From an uncultured Clostridia bacterium (GTDB lineage: Bacteria > Bacillota > Clostridia > Oscillospirales > Acutalibacteraceae): 7,120 nt of DNA. This document shows positions 6,392 to 7,120 of this stretch, piece by piece. The notes under the pieces are model-generated. The model made no database searches, was not told the DNA's origin, and was given only the letters and a program-made list of their open reading frames with translations. Both the position numbers and the translations under genes were made by a program. The stretch's first letter is position 1, and the number at the start of each line of letters is the position of its first letter. The DNA lies in assembly GCA_904420155.1 (NCBI GenBank), contig CAJFUH010000085.1, forward strand, positions 1-7,120. Direction: 5' to 3'.

Positions 6392-6423
6392 AGATTCGCT
6401 CCAAAAGGAGAAAATCTTTTTAT

Positions 6424-6500
6424 CCGCCCGTAGCGAAGCTGGATATCGCAGCAGATTCCGATTCTGAAGGCCGGGGGTTCGAATCCCTCCGGGCGGGCCA
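6424..6500 (+). tRNA. tRNA-Arg, anticodon CCG
   Basis: This 77-base cloverleaf is complete. The acceptor stem is CCGCCCG with CGGGCGG (seven perfect pairs), the D stem GCGA/TCGC encloses a nine-base loop with GG, and the anticodon stem holds loop TTCCGAT with CCG at 6458-6460. The variable loop is AGGCC, the T arm GGGGG-TTCGAAT-CCCTC has one G-T pair, the discriminator is G and the CCA is encoded. It reads CGG codons. A20 in the D loop and C35 in the anticodon agree with the arginine identity known from E. coli. The first anticodon-stem pair is a G27-A43 mismatch, the only irregularity. It is a single-gene unit with its own promoter and terminator. Confidence 0.96.
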
Positions 6501-6501
6501 C

Positions 6502-6537
6502 ATCGTCGCGGACTTTATATCGTTCGCGGCGATTTTT
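6502..6537 (+). terminator. Intrinsic terminator after tRNA-Arg
   Basis: ATCGTCGCG (6502-6510) pairs with CGCGGCGAT (6525-6533), nine pairs including one G-T, around a 14-base loop. TTTTT (6533-6537) and a second T-run follow. Confidence 0.85.
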
Positions 6538-6539
6538 CT

Positions 6540-6736
6540 TTTGGAAAAATAACCGCTCACTCACTCCGTCGCTCCTCCTTTCCGTAAAAGGTCACGCTTA
6601 CGTCGCCTGTTTCGTTTGTAAACGCGTTCGTGATGGCTTTGGTTCTCTACCAACCTTTTATAGGACAGCGTGCGAGTTCAAAACTATACAAAAATTCGCA
6701 AAACTATCTTTTTTATAGTGCATAGACATGTCAACA
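6540..6736. other. Gene-free stretch right of the tRNA, possible minus-strand remnants
   Basis: No intact gene was found. On the minus strand one frame ending at TGA 6557-6559 reads NAFTNETGDVSVTFYGKEER near its end, but it is interrupted by a stop (TAG) about 30 codons upstream and lacks a start. A second minus frame gives a short, very basic peptide. Both could be gene tails or chance. There is a small CCTTT/AAAGG hairpin near 6580-6594. Confidence 0.3.
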
Positions 6737-6784
6737 GAGGTCGAAATTTGGAACTCAAAAATGAGACATCCAAATTTCGACCTC
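6737..6784. repeat. Perfect 16-bp inverted repeat
   Basis: GAGGTCGAAATTTGGA (6737-6752) is the exact reverse complement of TCCAAATTTCGACCTC (6769-6784). The 16-base loop holds a nested CTC/GAG pair. On the plus strand CTTTTCT follows, so it could act as a terminator. It could equally be the end structure or a relic of a mobile element. No gene adjoins it on the left to explain a terminator. Confidence 0.75.
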
Positions 6785-6907
6785 CTTTTCTATGTTATAA
6801 GTCCAGCATATAAGCCACTTTTCAAGGATTGTTCTTTTTTATAAAATGGACATTAAAAAGTAAAAATCAGAAAATTGCAATGTAAAAATAAAATATAACT
6901 TGATCCG
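6785..6907. other. AT-rich gene-free stretch
   Basis: This stretch is strongly AT-rich with no ORF of note on either strand. Scattered TATAAA-like words occur (for example near 6838-6845), but none has a proper -35 box, so I do not call a promoter. Confidence 0.4.
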
Positions 6908-6928
6908 AACCGGGAAGTCCCGTTTTTT
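6908..6928 (+). terminator. Weak terminator-like hairpin
   Basis: AAC-GGG (with a bulged C) pairs with CCC-GTT around the loop AAGT, followed by TTTTTT (6923-6928). It stands upstream of the last two reading frames without an intact gene before it. It may therefore be an attenuator for what follows or the end of a lost gene. Confidence 0.4.
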
Positions 6929-6976
6929 ATATTTTGGATGGCTATCTTTCTGGTGAGTATACTTTAGGAAAACTAA

Positions 6977-7066
6977 ATGAGCACGGGCAAAGTATCGTTC
7001 ATGACGGGATGGATGGTAAAGCCAAACGGTAAGTTGAAATTAAATACGCCATATGGAGGTAAGTAG
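6977..7066 (+). CDS. Possible 29-residue leader peptide or small protein
   Basis: An ATG at 6977, directly after a stop codon, opens 29 codons (beginning MSTGKVSFMTGWMV, ending NTPYGGK) and ends with TAG at 7064-7066. A weak AGGA lies about seven bases upstream. Its last codons contain the GGAGG ribosome site of the next gene, and its stop is one base before that gene's ATG, the arrangement expected for translational coupling. A competing plus-strand frame overlaps it (6904-7032, see findings), so its reality is uncertain. Function unknown. Confidence 0.35.
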   Translation: MSTGKVSFMTGWMVKPNGKLKLNTPYGGK

Positions 7067-7067
7067 C

Positions 7068-7120
7068 ATGAAAGAGATGGATTGTGTTGAAGTGATGGTT
7101 GAAAAAGAGAAGTACGCAAA
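7068..7120 (+). CDS. Start of a hypothetical protein, cut by the window edge
   Basis: ATG at 7068 opens a frame of 17 codons (MKEMDCVEVMVEKEKYA) running off the right edge. GGAGG at 7055-7059, eight bases upstream, is a good ribosome site. The opening resembles short clostridial proteins of about 65-75 residues found in accessory regions, but this is recollection and the fragment is too short to prove it. No function is assigned. Confidence 0.6.
   Translation, partial: MKEMDCVEVMVEKEKYA

Noticed and set aside
6310..6564. 84-codon minus-strand ORF containing RPEGFEPPAFRI
   Set aside because: It lies antisense to the tRNA. This peptide is the known false translation of the reverse strand of bacterial tRNA genes.

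Overview
The window looks like a chromosomal segment of a low-to-mid GC, spore-former-type Firmicute, most likely a gut clostridium of the Oscillospiraceae/Ruminococcaceae kind. The grounds are strong AGGAGG ribosome sites, sigma-A type promoters, intrinsic terminators after most genes, a Ktr-type potassium channel, an LCP cell-wall ligase, a tRNA-Arg(CCG) with encoded CCA, and small proteins typical of Clostridia. The assignment is inference from gene style, not from a marker gene.

Layout. Bases 1-571 hold no convincing gene. They are rich in inverted repeats and carry copies of the word CAACAAAAAG, so they look like an interspersed structured repeat element. A phosphoglucomutase/phosphomannomutase runs leftward (2101-572) from its own promoter. 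Divergent from it is a MacB/LolD-type ABC ATPase without a permease (2311-2997). Then, all rightward and each apparently its own unit, come an 86-residue conserved small protein (3166-3426), a KtrB/TrkH-type potassium translocation subunit starting at TTG (3696-5081), and an LCP-family (LytR-CpsA-Psr) transferase (5252-6283). A clear promoter, tRNA-Arg(CCG) and a terminator follow (6363-6537).

Beyond the tRNA the character changes. From 6540 to about 6976 the DNA is AT-rich and without a sound gene. It holds a perfect 16-bp inverted repeat, possible gene remnants on both strands and a weak terminator. The last 150 bases hold a 29-codon ORF that feeds directly into a gene cut by the window edge. 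This looks like an accessory region next to a tRNA gene, although no attachment-site duplication is visible here.

How the genes fit together: the mutase (sugar-1-phosphate supply) and the LCP protein (transfer of glycopolymer to peptidoglycan) both belong to envelope polymer metabolism, and KtrB serves potassium uptake. They are not one operon: strand switches and terminators separate most of them. No defence system, CRISPR array or complete mobile element was found. The parts least explained are the left-end repeat element, the paired dyads upstream of ktrB and the region right of the tRNA.
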